Both the position numbers and the translations under genes were made by a program. Under the pieces are notes generated by a model. It searched no databases. It saw only the letters and a list, made by a program, of their open reading frames with translations, and was not told the DNA's origin. 51,536 nucleotides of DNA, from IMG/VR virus record IMGVR_UViG_3300022932_000004, positions 1 through 51,536 of that record; one strand, given 5' to 3'. Shown here piece after piece: positions 30,515-38,330 of the stretch (within the stretch, counting starts at the first letter, position 1; each line of letters opens with the position of its first letter). Origin of the DNA: a virus.

Positions 30515-30646
30515 TTAATTAGATTTAGCATTACGTAAAACCATCGCGTTAAATTTGATTGTCACCACGTTTAATGATGGAGAGATCTTCAACATAGAAG
30601 CTTTCATGTTGATGTTTTTGTGCAGTTGCAATTGTTGAGTTGTCAT
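30515..30646 (-). CDS. Mini-protein, paralogue of the 41289-41414 product
   Basis: 43 residues: MTTQQLQLHKNINMKASMLK then ISPSLNVVTIKF and NAMVLRNAKSN. It shares LHKNIN/IHKNIN, the I-KFNAMVLR core and the S-N end with the product of 41289-41414, so the two are paralogues. The frame is open upstream to 30706, but that part is the promoter leader. A function in regulation is possible because both lead their operons. Confidence 0.65.
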   Translation of the reverse strand: MTTQQLQLHKNINMKASMLKISPSLNVVTIKFNAMVLRNAKSN

Positions 30647-30678
30647 AATCCAAAACCGGTTTGTTTGTTCCGATGATG

Positions 30679-30686
30679 TAAAGGTA
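30679..30686 (-). promoter_or_regulatory. Promoter for the 29.3-30.6 kb leftward unit
   Basis: Minus-strand TACCTTTA followed by CATCATC and an A/C-rich leader of about 30 bases. The same TACCTTTACATCATC with a similar leader precedes the paralogous gene at 41414, showing that promoter and gene were duplicated together. Confidence 0.55.
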
Positions 30687-30754
30687 ATCATATTTATTGC
30701 ACCCACAAGTATTATTGTGATTTATTTTTGAATGTATACTATTTTGTTACAAAA

Positions 30755-32005
30755 CTACCATCCGAAGTCTAAATCTTTAACTATCGCAAACCCCAATTCA
30801 AACCCGCCCCAAACCAAAGCGTCAATTCTATTTGGCGATTTATCCCCTGTTTTAGCTTCCCAATTTGTCATCTCGTATTCCAGCATTGTTAATGTTCCGA
30901 CGTGGTGAACTTTGTTTTGTTCGTACATTGCTGCTATAGGCTCGGCACGAGTGTACTTATCTCTAGTGGCGTGAACACCTCTGTAGGGTATATTTGCATC
31001 TACAGTACGTAATAACGCCTCTATTAAATCCCCGCCATTGTTTACTTCTCCAATAACTCGATCAGCCTTCCACTTGTGATATAGGAAAACAGCTTTTTCG
31101 CACCATTTTTGAGGCGTATATATGCCAGTTGCATCTTCAAGAACGTACATATGTCCTTCTGCATCTGCTCCGGACACGATCAGACCTGTTTCATCAGAAG
31201 TGTCTTTGCTAGTAACCGCCGGGTCAATTGAGACAATGATTCGAACTAATTCAGGGCACTCATACACCCTATTTGAATCGATTACATGTGAAGTCCATAG
31301 GGCTTGGTCGCTATCTCCGTCTGACCACTCTCCCTCGACGATATGTAAATACTTTTTAAGGTTTTTTATTTTCAGAGAACGCACCTGATCGATAAAGGAT
31401 TCGTCAAGGTTTTTTATATTATCCTCATACGTGGTATGTATGTAGGTTACGTTGCCAGATACCCCGGCAAACTTTCCGCTTAACTTTTCTGATTCAAAAA
31501 ATCTTTTATAAATCCAGTGAGAGGTTTTAGATGGGTTCATTACTAGTATGACTCGGTTTTGAGTGCCCTTTTGACGAACAGACAAATCAATCCGGTCAAA
31601 TGCGTCTTCGTCCATAACCTCTTCCGCTTCATCGATCACAAGCGTATTTATGCCCTGCAATGACTTTAGATTTGCAGTATTGCTTTTGCTCCCCGACTGA
31701 ATGCCGCGAAATAGTATTGCGCTATTTGTAGACAAGCAAAGGATTTCAGTTTTTGTTACATGAAATAACGAAGAAAGTCCAAGCATTTCAATTTTTTCTT
31801 GAAACTCTGGAATGATCGATATATATGCAGAAGTAAGCGTTTGACGCAAAAAAAGAATCCTTTGGTTAGGTTCCAGCATCAACAAACATAGAATAGTGTT
31901 GACTGTAAAAGACTTTCCGGAGCCCCTACCGCCTGTTACCAAGAAATAACGGGTATTGTTTTTAAGTAATGGTTTATACTTGTGGTTTATGATTAACTTC
32001 CGCAT
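30755..32005 (-). CDS. terL: Terminase large subunit
   Basis: 416 residues. ATPase: Walker A GGRGSGKS (25-32), Walker B TLVIDEAEEV (about 121-130), coupling motif near VILVMNPS. Nuclease: SIDPAVTSKDTSDETG with the first metal-binding Asp, GEVNNGGD in the middle and SPNRIDALVWGG at the end. It pumps DNA into the head through the portal and cuts it. It overlaps the small subunit end by 13 bases. The type (PBSX-like/Terminase_6-like) suggests headful packaging, which fits a circularly permuted assembly. Confidence 0.93.
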   Translation of the reverse strand: MRKLIINHKYKPLLKNNTRYFLVTGGRGSGKSFTVNTILCLLMLEPNQRILFLRQTLTSAYISIIPEFQEKIEMLGLSSLFHVTKTEILCLSTNSAILFRGIQSGSKSNTANLKSLQGINTLVIDEAEEVMDEDAFDRIDLSVRQKGTQNRVILVMNPSKTSHWIYKRFFESEKLSGKFAGVSGNVTYIHTTYEDNIKNLDESFIDQVRSLKIKNLKKYLHIVEGEWSDGDSDQALWTSHVIDSNRVYECPELVRIIVSIDPAVTSKDTSDETGLIVSGADAEGHMYVLEDATGIYTPQKWCEKAVFLYHKWKADRVIGEVNNGGDLIEALLRTVDANIPYRGVHATRDKYTRAEPIAAMYEQNKVHHVGTLTMLEYEMTNWEAKTGDKSPNRIDALVWGGFELGFAIVKDLDFGW

Positions 32006-32448
32006 TCTTCATCGTCGTCAAATTGGACAAGGTCTTTAATGCGAAGATTGCTTACGCTTACTCTGCTGTCTATTTCTTGTTTATCAGCCCAGCCGAGATT
32101 TTTTAAAGCGAATATTTGTGCTGTTGGAACTTTCGACCAATTCAACGCTTTTTCATATTCGTGCTCTATTCTTAATCTAGCTTTTTTAATAGCGTAAGAA
32201 AACCCTTCTCTCTTTCCGTAGTCATGGAAGCTTTGACGAGACTCAAAACCAAGATAAAGACATAATCCGGTTATAGTAGGGAACTCTGCATCACGACTAT
32301 ATTTCTTAAAGTCTATTTCTTGACCTTCTACGGTTTTACATTGCCAATCAAATTCGCCCTTAATCCACTCAAAGTATGCGTCAACCCTTTCTTCGAGCTC
32401 TTCGACTGAATTGAAGTAAGGAGGTCTTCCGCCTATATTGTCATCCAT
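31993..32448 (-). CDS. terS: Terminase small subunit
   Basis: 151 residues from the ATG at 32448; a TTG two codons earlier lies in the promoter. The start GGRPPYFNSVEELEERVDAY, then FPTITGLCLYLGFESRQSFH (a helix-turn-helix that binds the packaging site) and IFALKNLGWADKQEID identify the small terminase family. It recognises phage DNA and hands it to the large subunit. A TATATTTG box is 3 bases before the ATG. Confidence 0.88.
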   Translation of the reverse strand: MDDNIGGRPPYFNSVEELEERVDAYFEWIKGEFDWQCKTVEGQEIDFKKYSRDAEFPTITGLCLYLGFESRQSFHDYGKREGFSYAIKKARLRIEHEYEKALNWSKVPTAQIFALKNLGWADKQEIDSRVSVSNLRIKDLVQFDDDEECGS

Positions 32449-32451
32449 ACT

Positions 32452-32459
32452 CAAATATA
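32452..32459 (-). promoter_or_regulatory. Promoter -7 box for the terminase genes
   Basis: Minus-strand TATATTTG, then AGT and the ATG at 32448: the tightest box-to-start spacing in the window (3 bases). Confidence 0.55.
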
Positions 32460-32465
32460 AGCATT

Positions 32466-32627
32466 TTACTTTTTAAAACGTTCGCTAAAGAAAGTGCCTT
32501 TTATTGAGTCATGGCAATCTGTGTCCCAACTAAACCAAGCTGAAACCCAGCATCCTTCTATGCGTTCGATTTGATTTGCATACTGCCTAACCAAGTGCGG
32601 TTTTGTTTTTTCGTGTCTAGGATTCAT
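32466..32627 (-). CDS. Small hypothetical protein (53 residues)
   Basis: Reads MNPRHEKTKPHLVRQYANQI, with Trp-rich CWVSAWFSWDTDC in the middle. It ends 7 bases before the terminase promoter box and starts 3 bases after the stop of the upstream gene. Similar Trp/Cys patterns occur in small phage proteins, but no family name is certain. Confidence 0.55.
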   Translation of the reverse strand: MNPRHEKTKPHLVRQYANQIERIEGCWVSAWFSWDTDCHDSIKGTFFSERFKK

Positions 32628-32630
32628 AGC

Positions 32631-32885
32631 TCAACCAACTATTTTAAATTGAACCGACATCGTCCCGTCTTTTTCATACGTAGCAATCGCATCATATAAT
32701 GGGACGCTATCACCTTCATGAAGCTCCTTAAACATAGGAGACAGGCAATAGTAACTTACAAAAGAATTCATCGGGTTATCCTCAATGTATCTTGGGATTA
32801 GAAGCGAGAATAAGCTAAGCACTTCCTTCATTTCTCCGTTTAACATTCTTCTATCTATGTTTATTTTACCTTTTCTATTTTTCAT
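32631..32885 (-). CDS. Hypothetical 84-residue protein
   Basis: Starts MKNRKGKINIDRRMLNGEMK; mixed helix and strand with a C-terminal beta pair (YEKDGTMSVQFKIVG). Close spacing to the 53-residue gene implies one transcript. Function unknown. Confidence 0.55.
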   Translation of the reverse strand: MKNRKGKINIDRRMLNGEMKEVLSLFSLLIPRYIEDNPMNSFVSYYCLSPMFKELHEGDSVPLYDAIATYEKDGTMSVQFKIVG

Positions 32886-33003
32886 GTTGAAGTTTTTTGT
32901 TTAAGAAAAGACAGAGAACTTGCTATCCCTAGCGTTGATATAAAGAACGATGTTAAATTTATACCTTATCAAATACCAAATCAATCAACTGTCCTCTGTT
33001 TTT

Positions 33004-33153
33004 TTAGTTTGCGGAAATGGTTCTGTGTAAGAAGTAAATAGACCAAACTGTTTCTAATCCTTCGTATCCCGACACTAACGTCATCATTTCGAAGTCAACT
33101 ATACCGTCTACTGCTTTCTTAAAGTTCAAATTAAAAAGCTCAATTCTTACCAT
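33004..33153 (-). CDS. Small hypothetical protein (49 residues)
   Basis: Reads MVRIELFNLNFKKAVDGIVD, then FEMMTLVSGYEGLETVWSIY and FLHRTISAN. A complete frame with protein-like composition in an otherwise empty stretch. About 120 bases separate it from the downstream gene. No family recognised. Confidence 0.4.
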   Translation of the reverse strand: MVRIELFNLNFKKAVDGIVDFEMMTLVSGYEGLETVWSIYFLHRTISAN

Positions 33154-33847
33154 TTTCTAATTTTAAATTGGGGGTGTTTTGCTGCTAAATTTTAATTTCA
33201 AAATACACACCGCTGTCCGTTTTTTTTTTATTAAGACACTCAAACAGCATTGTGTCAGCTACGAATTTAGCACGCTAGACTTTTAGAATCTTACTCGTCA
33301 TCGCTCATGATTAAGGCTCATGTATATTTCTACTTTAAAAAATTCAAACACCCCTCTCCGGGTTTGCATGTGGGTATCTACGGAGTCGAACCGTAGTGAG
33401 TTATTACAATGTTAGTCAGCACCTTCAAAAGGGATATGCCTTAATATTTTCATTGTTATTACTGGACTGCCTCAACTTACCTGTTATTTACCTGACTTGT
33501 CTTACAGTTGAACTCCTTCGCAATCCACTCTATCGGCCCGTTAGGGCTTCCATGCCCAAAAATACCCATATTTCTTATTTAAATGAACAATAGAAAGGGG
33601 GCTTATAAAAATGTTCGTCTCCTACTTATCAACAAAGCCCCCGTATCTATATTAACGCTCTCGTACCACAAAGCCCGAATCGGTAGCGAACCAATGTCGG
33701 GGCGTTGTAGTTCTAAATTATGTTTCTGTTTTTTCAATACAATGATACGAAATATGCCGATAGTAAAATGCAACAATGTAGTTACAATTAATATATAAAT
33801 CCCGTTCCAAATCTTTTAATTGATTTCCTATTCACCTGCTTATAATA
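33154..33847. other. Mostly non-coding stretch with hairpins and a T-arm-like element
   Basis: No convincing gene of normal size. A leftward hairpin, GGGGGCTT (33642-33635) with AAGCCCCC (33604-33597) followed by TTTCT, resembles a terminator with a long loop. At 33378-33396 the minus strand has CTACGG-TTCGACT-CCGTAG followed by ATACCC, which looks like the T-arm and 3' acceptor strand of a tRNA, but no full cloverleaf fits upstream. A 30-codon frame (33477-33569, MGIFGHGSPNGPIEWIAKEF) may be a peptide. Another hairpin involves CCCGA/TCGGG near 33671-33700. Confidence 0.5.
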
Positions 33848-34060
33848 CTATTTTCTTCCCTCCTTAACATAATCATAGAAAATCATATTATCTATACTCT
33901 CAGCATACAAACCACCATTTTCATCTATTTTAAGGATGCCTTTAGCTAATTTTTTATAAGTGTACTTGTCCATTTCCCTGCTTTTATATCTTGTGGAAAC
34001 TTTTTCGTAGTCAAATTCAATTTCTATCTCGTCGCCTATTTTTAGATTATTAATTCTCAA
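33848..34060 (-). CDS. Hypothetical 70-residue protein
   Basis: Starts MRINNLKIGDEIEIEFDYEK; beta-rich, charged, with ILKIDENGGLYAESIDNMIF near the end. Looks like a small barrel. Lies at the end of a leftward series of small genes downstream of the primase-helicase. Function unknown. Confidence 0.55.
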   Translation of the reverse strand: MRINNLKIGDEIEIEFDYEKVSTRYKSREMDKYTYKKLAKGILKIDENGGLYAESIDNMIFYDYVKEGRK

Positions 34061-34127
34061 AATTTCATTTCCATAATTTACTAGGAATTCAGTTTGGAGT
34101 TTTTTAGTGTCCGGAGTGTTATTTGGC

Positions 34128-34322
34128 TCATGGCTTCACTCCGTTAATCTTGTCTAAATATTCAACTGTTTTATCAATGGCTTCAAAAGGGGTAAGCCCA
34201 CCAAAATCTATCAAATCAACATCATCTTTTTCGATGTAAACGTTCGTATTTTCGTCGCCCCAAAATTGAATTGATATTTGGTACTTGTTTGCGTATTGCA
34301 ATAGCTTATCTAGGTTTCTCAT
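34128..34322 (-). CDS. Hypothetical 64-residue protein
   Basis: Reads MRNLDKLLQYANKYQISIQF, with WGDENTNVYIEKDDVDLIDF and a helical end (FEAIDKTVEYLDKINGVKP). Overlaps the previous gene by 17 bases. The pattern is that of a small alpha/beta protein common in phage early regions; unnamed. Confidence 0.55.
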   Translation of the reverse strand: MRNLDKLLQYANKYQISIQFWGDENTNVYIEKDDVDLIDFGGLTPFEAIDKTVEYLDKINGVKP

Positions 34323-34542
34323 CGCTTTGATACGGGTTTAATAATTTCCTAATTTTCTCGTCACCTACTATTTGAACCCACTTACCTGATTCATTCAACT
34401 CGTAAAGCTCTGCCGTAGCATACCTGTTGTATCGCCTCCAAACATCATTACCGTATAACCTTAGCTTTTCTAAGCCGACATATTCACGTTGATTATAAAC
34501 ACTATTACCCCCACTTCTTGCTTTTATCCTAAATGCTCTCAT
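34306..34542 (-). CDS. Hypothetical basic protein (78 residues)
   Basis: Starts MRAFRIKARSGGNSVYNQRE; rich in Arg and Tyr (LYGNDVWRRYNRYATAELYE), with strongly basic and aromatic residues that could contact nucleic acid. Overlaps both neighbours by a few bases. Function unknown. Confidence 0.55.
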   Translation of the reverse strand: MRAFRIKARSGGNSVYNQREYVGLEKLRLYGNDVWRRYNRYATAELYELNESGKWVQIVGDEKIRKLLNPYQSDEKPR

Positions 34543-34790
34543 GGCAATTCAATTTCAACATCCAATATAGAATCTTTGTCAACTACGGCAACGGTTGATA
34601 TATGTCTAACTGTCGCTCGCCTTGCACACTTCTTTCGTGTTTCTGTGGCGACCAACAAAGCATACTTTTTCATCGCACGAACAACAGTAGGAGTTACGTC
34701 GGTGTTTAAACTACCCATAAGTTCCGACCATTCCTCTCCGTAAAACTCTGATCTCAAGATTGATTCGGCTGAATTTTTTAATCCTTCCAT
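34539..34790 (-). CDS. Hypothetical 83-residue protein
   Basis: Starts MEGLKNSAESILRSEFYGEE; a helical N-terminus, a basic middle (TETRKKCARRATVRHI) and an acidic strand at the end (VVDKDSILDVEIELP). Overlaps its neighbours by 4 and 13 bases. No family recognised. Confidence 0.5.
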   Translation of the reverse strand: MEGLKNSAESILRSEFYGEEWSELMGSLNTDVTPTVVRAMKKYALLVATETRKKCARRATVRHISTVAVVDKDSILDVEIELP

Positions 34791-34951
34791 CCGAACTGAA
34801 TTTTAAAGTGTTCAACAATTTGTTTAGCCTGAGATTCGTTTATGAAAATATCTTTACTTTCAATAATGTCGGCGTCAAATACTTCGATTTGTATTTCAAA
34901 ATCATCATCAATATTTGAAAGCCGTAATTGTTCGCTTCTAAGTGTTAGCAT
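34778..34951 (-). CDS. Small hypothetical protein (57 residues)
   Basis: Reads MLTLRSEQLRLSNIDDDFEI..., then FDADIIESKDIFINESQAKQ and IVEHFKIQFGWKD. It overlaps both neighbours by 7-13 bases, the usual coupling in this operon. The INESQAKQIVEHFKIQF ending is a typical helix of small phage proteins. Unnamed. Confidence 0.55.
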   Translation of the reverse strand: MLTLRSEQLRLSNIDDDFEIQIEVFDADIIESKDIFINESQAKQIVEHFKIQFGWKD

Positions 34952-35178
34952 TTCGGTGAGGTTATTTTGGTTAGCACTAGTTTAAGATCGAGGGCAGAGC
35001 GTTTAAGTGCGCCTGACTGATTGCAGTTTAAACATTCATAAGATTGATGAACAGATCGTCCTTTTATGACATCGTAAGTGCTATAAGTTGCTGATTCAGC
35101 GAAAACAATCGCGTCTTCAAGCCTTTTAACGAACCTTTCGTTCTCGGCTTTAATTTCTAAGAGTGTTTCTAGTTTCAT
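34945..35178 (-). CDS. Hypothetical protein with a CxxC pair (77 residues)
   Basis: Starts MKLETLLEIKAENERFVKRL (coiled-coil-like) and contains YECLNCNQSGALKR, a CxxC pair that may be half of a zinc site. The last residue is also Cys (ITSPKC). Function unknown. Confidence 0.55.
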   Translation of the reverse strand: MKLETLLEIKAENERFVKRLEDAIVFAESATYSTYDVIKGRSVHQSYECLNCNQSGALKRSALDLKLVLTKITSPKC

Positions 35179-35182
35179 AAGT

Positions 35183-35452
35183 TTATTTTTTTAGTATTTC
35201 AAGTTTACCAACTTTCATGTTTTTAGAATCGTATGGCTGGTAATAACCAAATAAAATTCCTTTGTCTGTTCCGAACTGTATAAATTCTTCTATTCTTGCT
35301 TGAACTTGCAATCTTGACCAAATTAAGTAGTTCCCCCCATACCCGCCATATCCAGTACAAGGCTTTGTCCCAAAAAAATTATAATCTCCAAATTCTTCTA
35401 TCAACTCAAATATTGATTTCTTAGTAGGTAATCCTTTTATGTATTTTATCAT
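35183..35452 (-). CDS. Hypothetical 89-residue protein
   Basis: Starts MIKYIKGLPTKKSIFELIEE; Gly/Tyr-rich middle (KPCTGYGGYGGNYLIWSR) and a strand-rich end (ILFGYYQPYDSKNMKVG). First of the small genes after the primase-helicase; about 60 bases separate them. No family recognised. Confidence 0.55.
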   Translation of the reverse strand: MIKYIKGLPTKKSIFELIEEFGDYNFFGTKPCTGYGGYGGNYLIWSRLQVQARIEEFIQFGTDKGILFGYYQPYDSKNMKVGKLEILKK

Positions 35453-35510
35453 TATGATTTAAATCTACGTTTTACTTTTCGTTGTTAATGCTTTGCAACC
35501 AATTTGTTAC

Positions 35511-37295
35511 CTAGAAAGGCGTGTCGTCATCAGTTTCATTGCTTAAGTAATCTTCGTCAAACAACCTACTTGGTCTTAATAATGCGTTTGGCTTTTGTTC
35601 TACAACCTGCCTAGTGAGCCAATTAATATTAGGGTCTGTTCCCGGAATAAAAAACCTTGCGTTTGGCTCATTGTAAATATATTCAACCATTCCGGTTTTG
35701 CCTAAATGTTCCCATTTTACCTTTTGAAAGTGAACCTCTGTCATATTGGTGACATTATTACGGTAGATGGTAAACCCGTTTTGAGTCATATTAAAAAAGT
35801 GAGCTGAACCTGAAATAGAATAAAGATTAGGTACTAAGAAGTTTGAACCATCTGAATTTTTAGGCATTTTAGTAGGGTGAGCCACAAGAAATACATGCAC
35901 CCCCGTCGCCTGTGCGAAGGTGATAATCTTAACTAAACACGAGACAATCCATTCTCCATCCTGCATGCCGTTTGGCTTGGTATTTTCAATCCTATTCCAA
36001 GGGTCAAGTATCAATCCTTTAATTCCTTTTCGAGCTACTAAAATCTTTGCAGATGACAATATTTCGTCTAATGAATATCCTTTATCCGGCTTAATCAAAT
36101 GGTATCGGTCACGCACCCAATCCCGTGACTCGTTCAGTTCATCCAATGAAACATTTGCTTTTGAAAACTTTTTCCCTAATAATCTTTTGATAAGCCTAGT
36201 GAAATAAAACGACATAGGATGACTTTCGGGCGAACAAACGCCAAAACGCCACGAAGAGTTGATACATAGCCCAATACTGATTTGGTCTAAATAGATTGAT
36301 TTACCATGCCCCGGAATACCAGTGACCATTGTCAATTCTCCCGGCATACAGCCTAAATGTTCATCAAAATGAGCGTCACCAGTCTTATCTCCGGTAGGCA
36401 TTCCGTTGTTATAAATATCTAAAATCGATTCCCATTCGTCATCGATACTAAACACGCCTTGTATTGGGTATTCTTTTGCCTCTTTTAGCAGCTCCAACAA
36501 ACTATCTCCGTTGTGACGGGTAATGTACTCGTTTGAATCTTTGCACTCCTTAAAATCAATCTTATAGCATTTCTCGTAACCAAGCCTTCTTGCGAGTTCA
36601 TCACGCAGTTCTATTCCGGGCTGGTCGTTATCTGTGGCAATATATATTTTATCTTTAGAGGAAAGGTATTCAAAACAATTATCCAGCCATTCCATTTTTG
36701 CGTTCTTGCTTGCTCCGTTAGGTACAGATGTTGCAAATTTATATCCTGCCTCGTGCCAAGACATTGCGTCTATCTCTCCTTCTGTAATTAAACACTCCTT
36801 GCTTTCCTTGATGGAATTTAAGTTGTACAAAATCAACTCCGCGTCCTTTACTAGCTTAAAATGTTTGTTGGCAGTCCGGTATTTCACATTGACTAATTTT
36901 TCGTCTCTGAAATAATTAAACTGAACAGTATTCATTTTTTTGCTTTCTTGAGGCATGTATTCCTCTCCTTCTGTGATCTTAAAATCAATTAGGGTTTTTT
37001 GAGAAATTCCCCGTATGAAAAACCAATCAACCAATTGCTGACTTAATTTCGTGCGGTTATTGTAAATTGGGGTGAAATATTCTTTTTTAGGATTCACGTA
37101 TTCAGTTTTAATAACAAAAGAACTTTCACAATGCGCACAGTGACCAACGTTTTTATCGTTGTTCCATGAGAAACAGCGCACTGTTTTCTTTTTTCGGGTA
37201 TGGCTGCATTTCGGACAGACCATTTGTTCCTCCCCAGACGTTCGTTTGTTGTCAATTTCAAAGTCCTGACCTGTGGCTAATTCATGTATAATCAT
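35511..37295 (-). CDS. Bifunctional primase-helicase (T7 gp4 / Twinkle type)
   Basis: 594 residues in the classic order. Zinc-binding domain: CPKC (27-30) and CAHC (53-56). TOPRIM primase: CLITEGEIDAMSWHEAGY (about 170-187) and IYIATDNDQPGIE (about 218-230). DnaB-like helicase: Walker A GIPGHGKS (about 325-332), Walker B GLILDPWNRIE (about 428-438), then VFLVAHPTK. It primes and unwinds at the phage replication fork. It follows the DUF6291-type gene and a 103-residue gene with one-base overlap, forming the replication core. Confidence 0.92.
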   Translation of the reverse strand: MIIHELATGQDFEIDNKRTSGEEQMVCPKCSHTRKKKTVRCFSWNNDKNVGHCAHCESSFVIKTEYVNPKKEYFTPIYNNRTKLSQQLVDWFFIRGISQKTLIDFKITEGEEYMPQESKKMNTVQFNYFRDEKLVNVKYRTANKHFKLVKDAELILYNLNSIKESKECLITEGEIDAMSWHEAGYKFATSVPNGASKNAKMEWLDNCFEYLSSKDKIYIATDNDQPGIELRDELARRLGYEKCYKIDFKECKDSNEYITRHNGDSLLELLKEAKEYPIQGVFSIDDEWESILDIYNNGMPTGDKTGDAHFDEHLGCMPGELTMVTGIPGHGKSIYLDQISIGLCINSSWRFGVCSPESHPMSFYFTRLIKRLLGKKFSKANVSLDELNESRDWVRDRYHLIKPDKGYSLDEILSSAKILVARKGIKGLILDPWNRIENTKPNGMQDGEWIVSCLVKIITFAQATGVHVFLVAHPTKMPKNSDGSNFLVPNLYSISGSAHFFNMTQNGFTIYRNNVTNMTEVHFQKVKWEHLGKTGMVEYIYNEPNARFFIPGTDPNINWLTRQVVEQKPNALLRPSRLFDEDYLSNETDDDTPF

Positions 37296-37606
37296 TAGAA
37301 GTTGAATTGAGAGGGGAAATATTTACTTCCGAATTTAGTTTTTAGCCCTATGAATATATTTTGAACGCCTAACCTATGGTCGTATGCTATTGAGCCTGTT
37401 TTCATTTCACGGATTAATAGTTTCAAATCATCCAATTCAATGTGCGGCAAAATCTCTATAATACTCTGCGACCACTCTATTATCTTCCGGTCGCTAAGGT
37501 CAAATGAAGTCAATTGATTGACATGGTAAATAGCTTTTGCAATTTTAATTGCTTCGGCAGAACTAGTCTGCAAAAATTGACTTTGGTTTGTTGTTTCGAG
37601 TTCCAT
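37295..37606 (-). CDS. Small replication-operon protein
   Basis: 103 residues from the ATG at 37606 (MELETTNQSQFLQTSSAEAI); the frame is open further up inside the initiator-like gene, but this start leaves a normal 44-base overlap. Helical, with IIEWSQSIIEILPHIELDDL and KLLIREMKTGSIAYDHRLGV. Its place between an initiator-like protein and the helicase would suit a helicase loader, which is inference only. Confidence 0.6.
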   Translation of the reverse strand: MELETTNQSQFLQTSSAEAIKIAKAIYHVNQLTSFDLSDRKIIEWSQSIIEILPHIELDDLKLLIREMKTGSIAYDHRLGVQNIFIGLKTKFGSKYFPSQFNF

Positions 37607-38330
37607 CGGTTTTATTTTTGATTTCTTTAAGTTCATGTTCCCAGTTTTTAGACTTCCAAGCTCCGTCTTCAAATTGAAGTGAGGCATCACCCATCAATTT
37701 ATCGTAAGAATGTACTATTTGCTTTGATAGCTTTTTAAACTCGCAGTAAGCTAAATACTGCTTTATAAAGTCGTCTTGCTGATTTTTAAAAAACAGATTA
37801 GTTACGAATGACATTATATAACTTTTCTGCTGTTTATACTTCATTTCAGAAAATCCAAATTGCTCAACAAGAGTATTAATCATGTTTGATTTTTTTTCTT
37901 CATCAATTTCAGGGGCAGGATTTTCTTTATATATATCTTCTTTCTTTATTTCATTTACATTAACACTTACACTATCATTTACATTAACACTTACAGTTGA
38001 TTTTGTTGACGTTTGTTGAACAAAATCAACATGTGTTGGATTTGTTGACTTTTGTTGAGATTCTTTGGCTACTTTCTTAGCTTCCGCACTTGCTTTTCCT
38101 GCCTCTGACCTCTTCTCTTTTATGCCTTCCCATCGCTTTAAGTCCCTTTTTAACTGTTGTTTTATAGGTTCAAAAACCAAGTCAACCATTAAATCTTCAA
38201 CTGTAGGGTTTAAGTCATTTACATATTCCAAAATAGCTAAAAGCAATTCCCCAGCCTTTTCCTTTGGCATTTTTTTAATAGTTGGTAGCAAATCTGCATA
38301 CAAAACAAATGATCTTTTTGAATCTGCCAT
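37563..38330 (-). CDS. Replication initiator-like protein (DUF6291 N-terminus)
   Basis: 255 residues. The N-terminal 75 residues (SFVLYADLLPTIKKMPKEKA, GELLLAILEYVNDLNPTVED) match DUF6291, which heads replication proteins in many Bacteroidota phages. A linker with repeated SVNVND and QQKSTNPTH-like units (residues about 88-130) is encoded by direct DNA repeats, so it may double as the replication origin, as in the lambda O gene. The C-terminal part (FGFSEMKYKQQKSYIMSFVT) is helical. Upstream of the primase-helicase. Confidence 0.7.
   Translation of the reverse strand: MADSKRSFVLYADLLPTIKKMPKEKAGELLLAILEYVNDLNPTVEDLMVDLVFEPIKQQLKRDLKRWEGIKEKRSEAGKASAEAKKVAKESQQKSTNPTHVDFVQQTSTKSTVSVNVNDSVSVNVNEIKKEDIYKENPAPEIDEEKKSNMINTLVEQFGFSEMKYKQQKSYIMSFVTNLFFKNQQDDFIKQYLAYCEFKKLSKQIVHSYDKLMGDASLQFEDGAWKSKNWEHELKEIKNKTDGTRNNKPKSIFAD
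37951..38058. repeat. Iteron-like direct and inverted repeats; candidate origin
   Basis: Two exact 21-base direct repeats (37951-37971 and 37975-37995; core TTTACATTAACACTTACA) are spaced 24 bases apart. Next comes a 12-base perfect inverted repeat, GTTGATTTTGTT and AACAAAATCAAC, around 37996-38030. Two copies of TTGTTGACnTTTGTTGA follow (about 38003-38019 and 38042-38058). All lie in the linker region of the initiator-like gene. This is the arrangement expected of iterons bound by an initiator. Confidence 0.55.

Noticed and set aside
33372-33567. A tRNA or tmRNA on the minus strand (T-arm-like hairpin, GGGTATT far upstream able to pair with GATACCC, and TGACTAACATTGTAATA resembling a tmRNA end)
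   Set aside because: No D-arm or anticodon arm fits between the acceptor arms; the spacing of about 190 bases is too long for a tRNA and lacks tmRNA tag and pseudoknots. The intervening segment reads as a short open frame.
33396-33798. Two rightward frames of 65 and 71 codons
   Set aside because: Composition is unlike the phage's proteins, no promoter or coupling, and they lie over hairpins read on the other strand.
37951-38058. CRISPR-like repeats
   Set aside because: Only two or three units of different lengths, within a coding gene, spacer of 3 bases, no cas genes. Iterons are the better reading.
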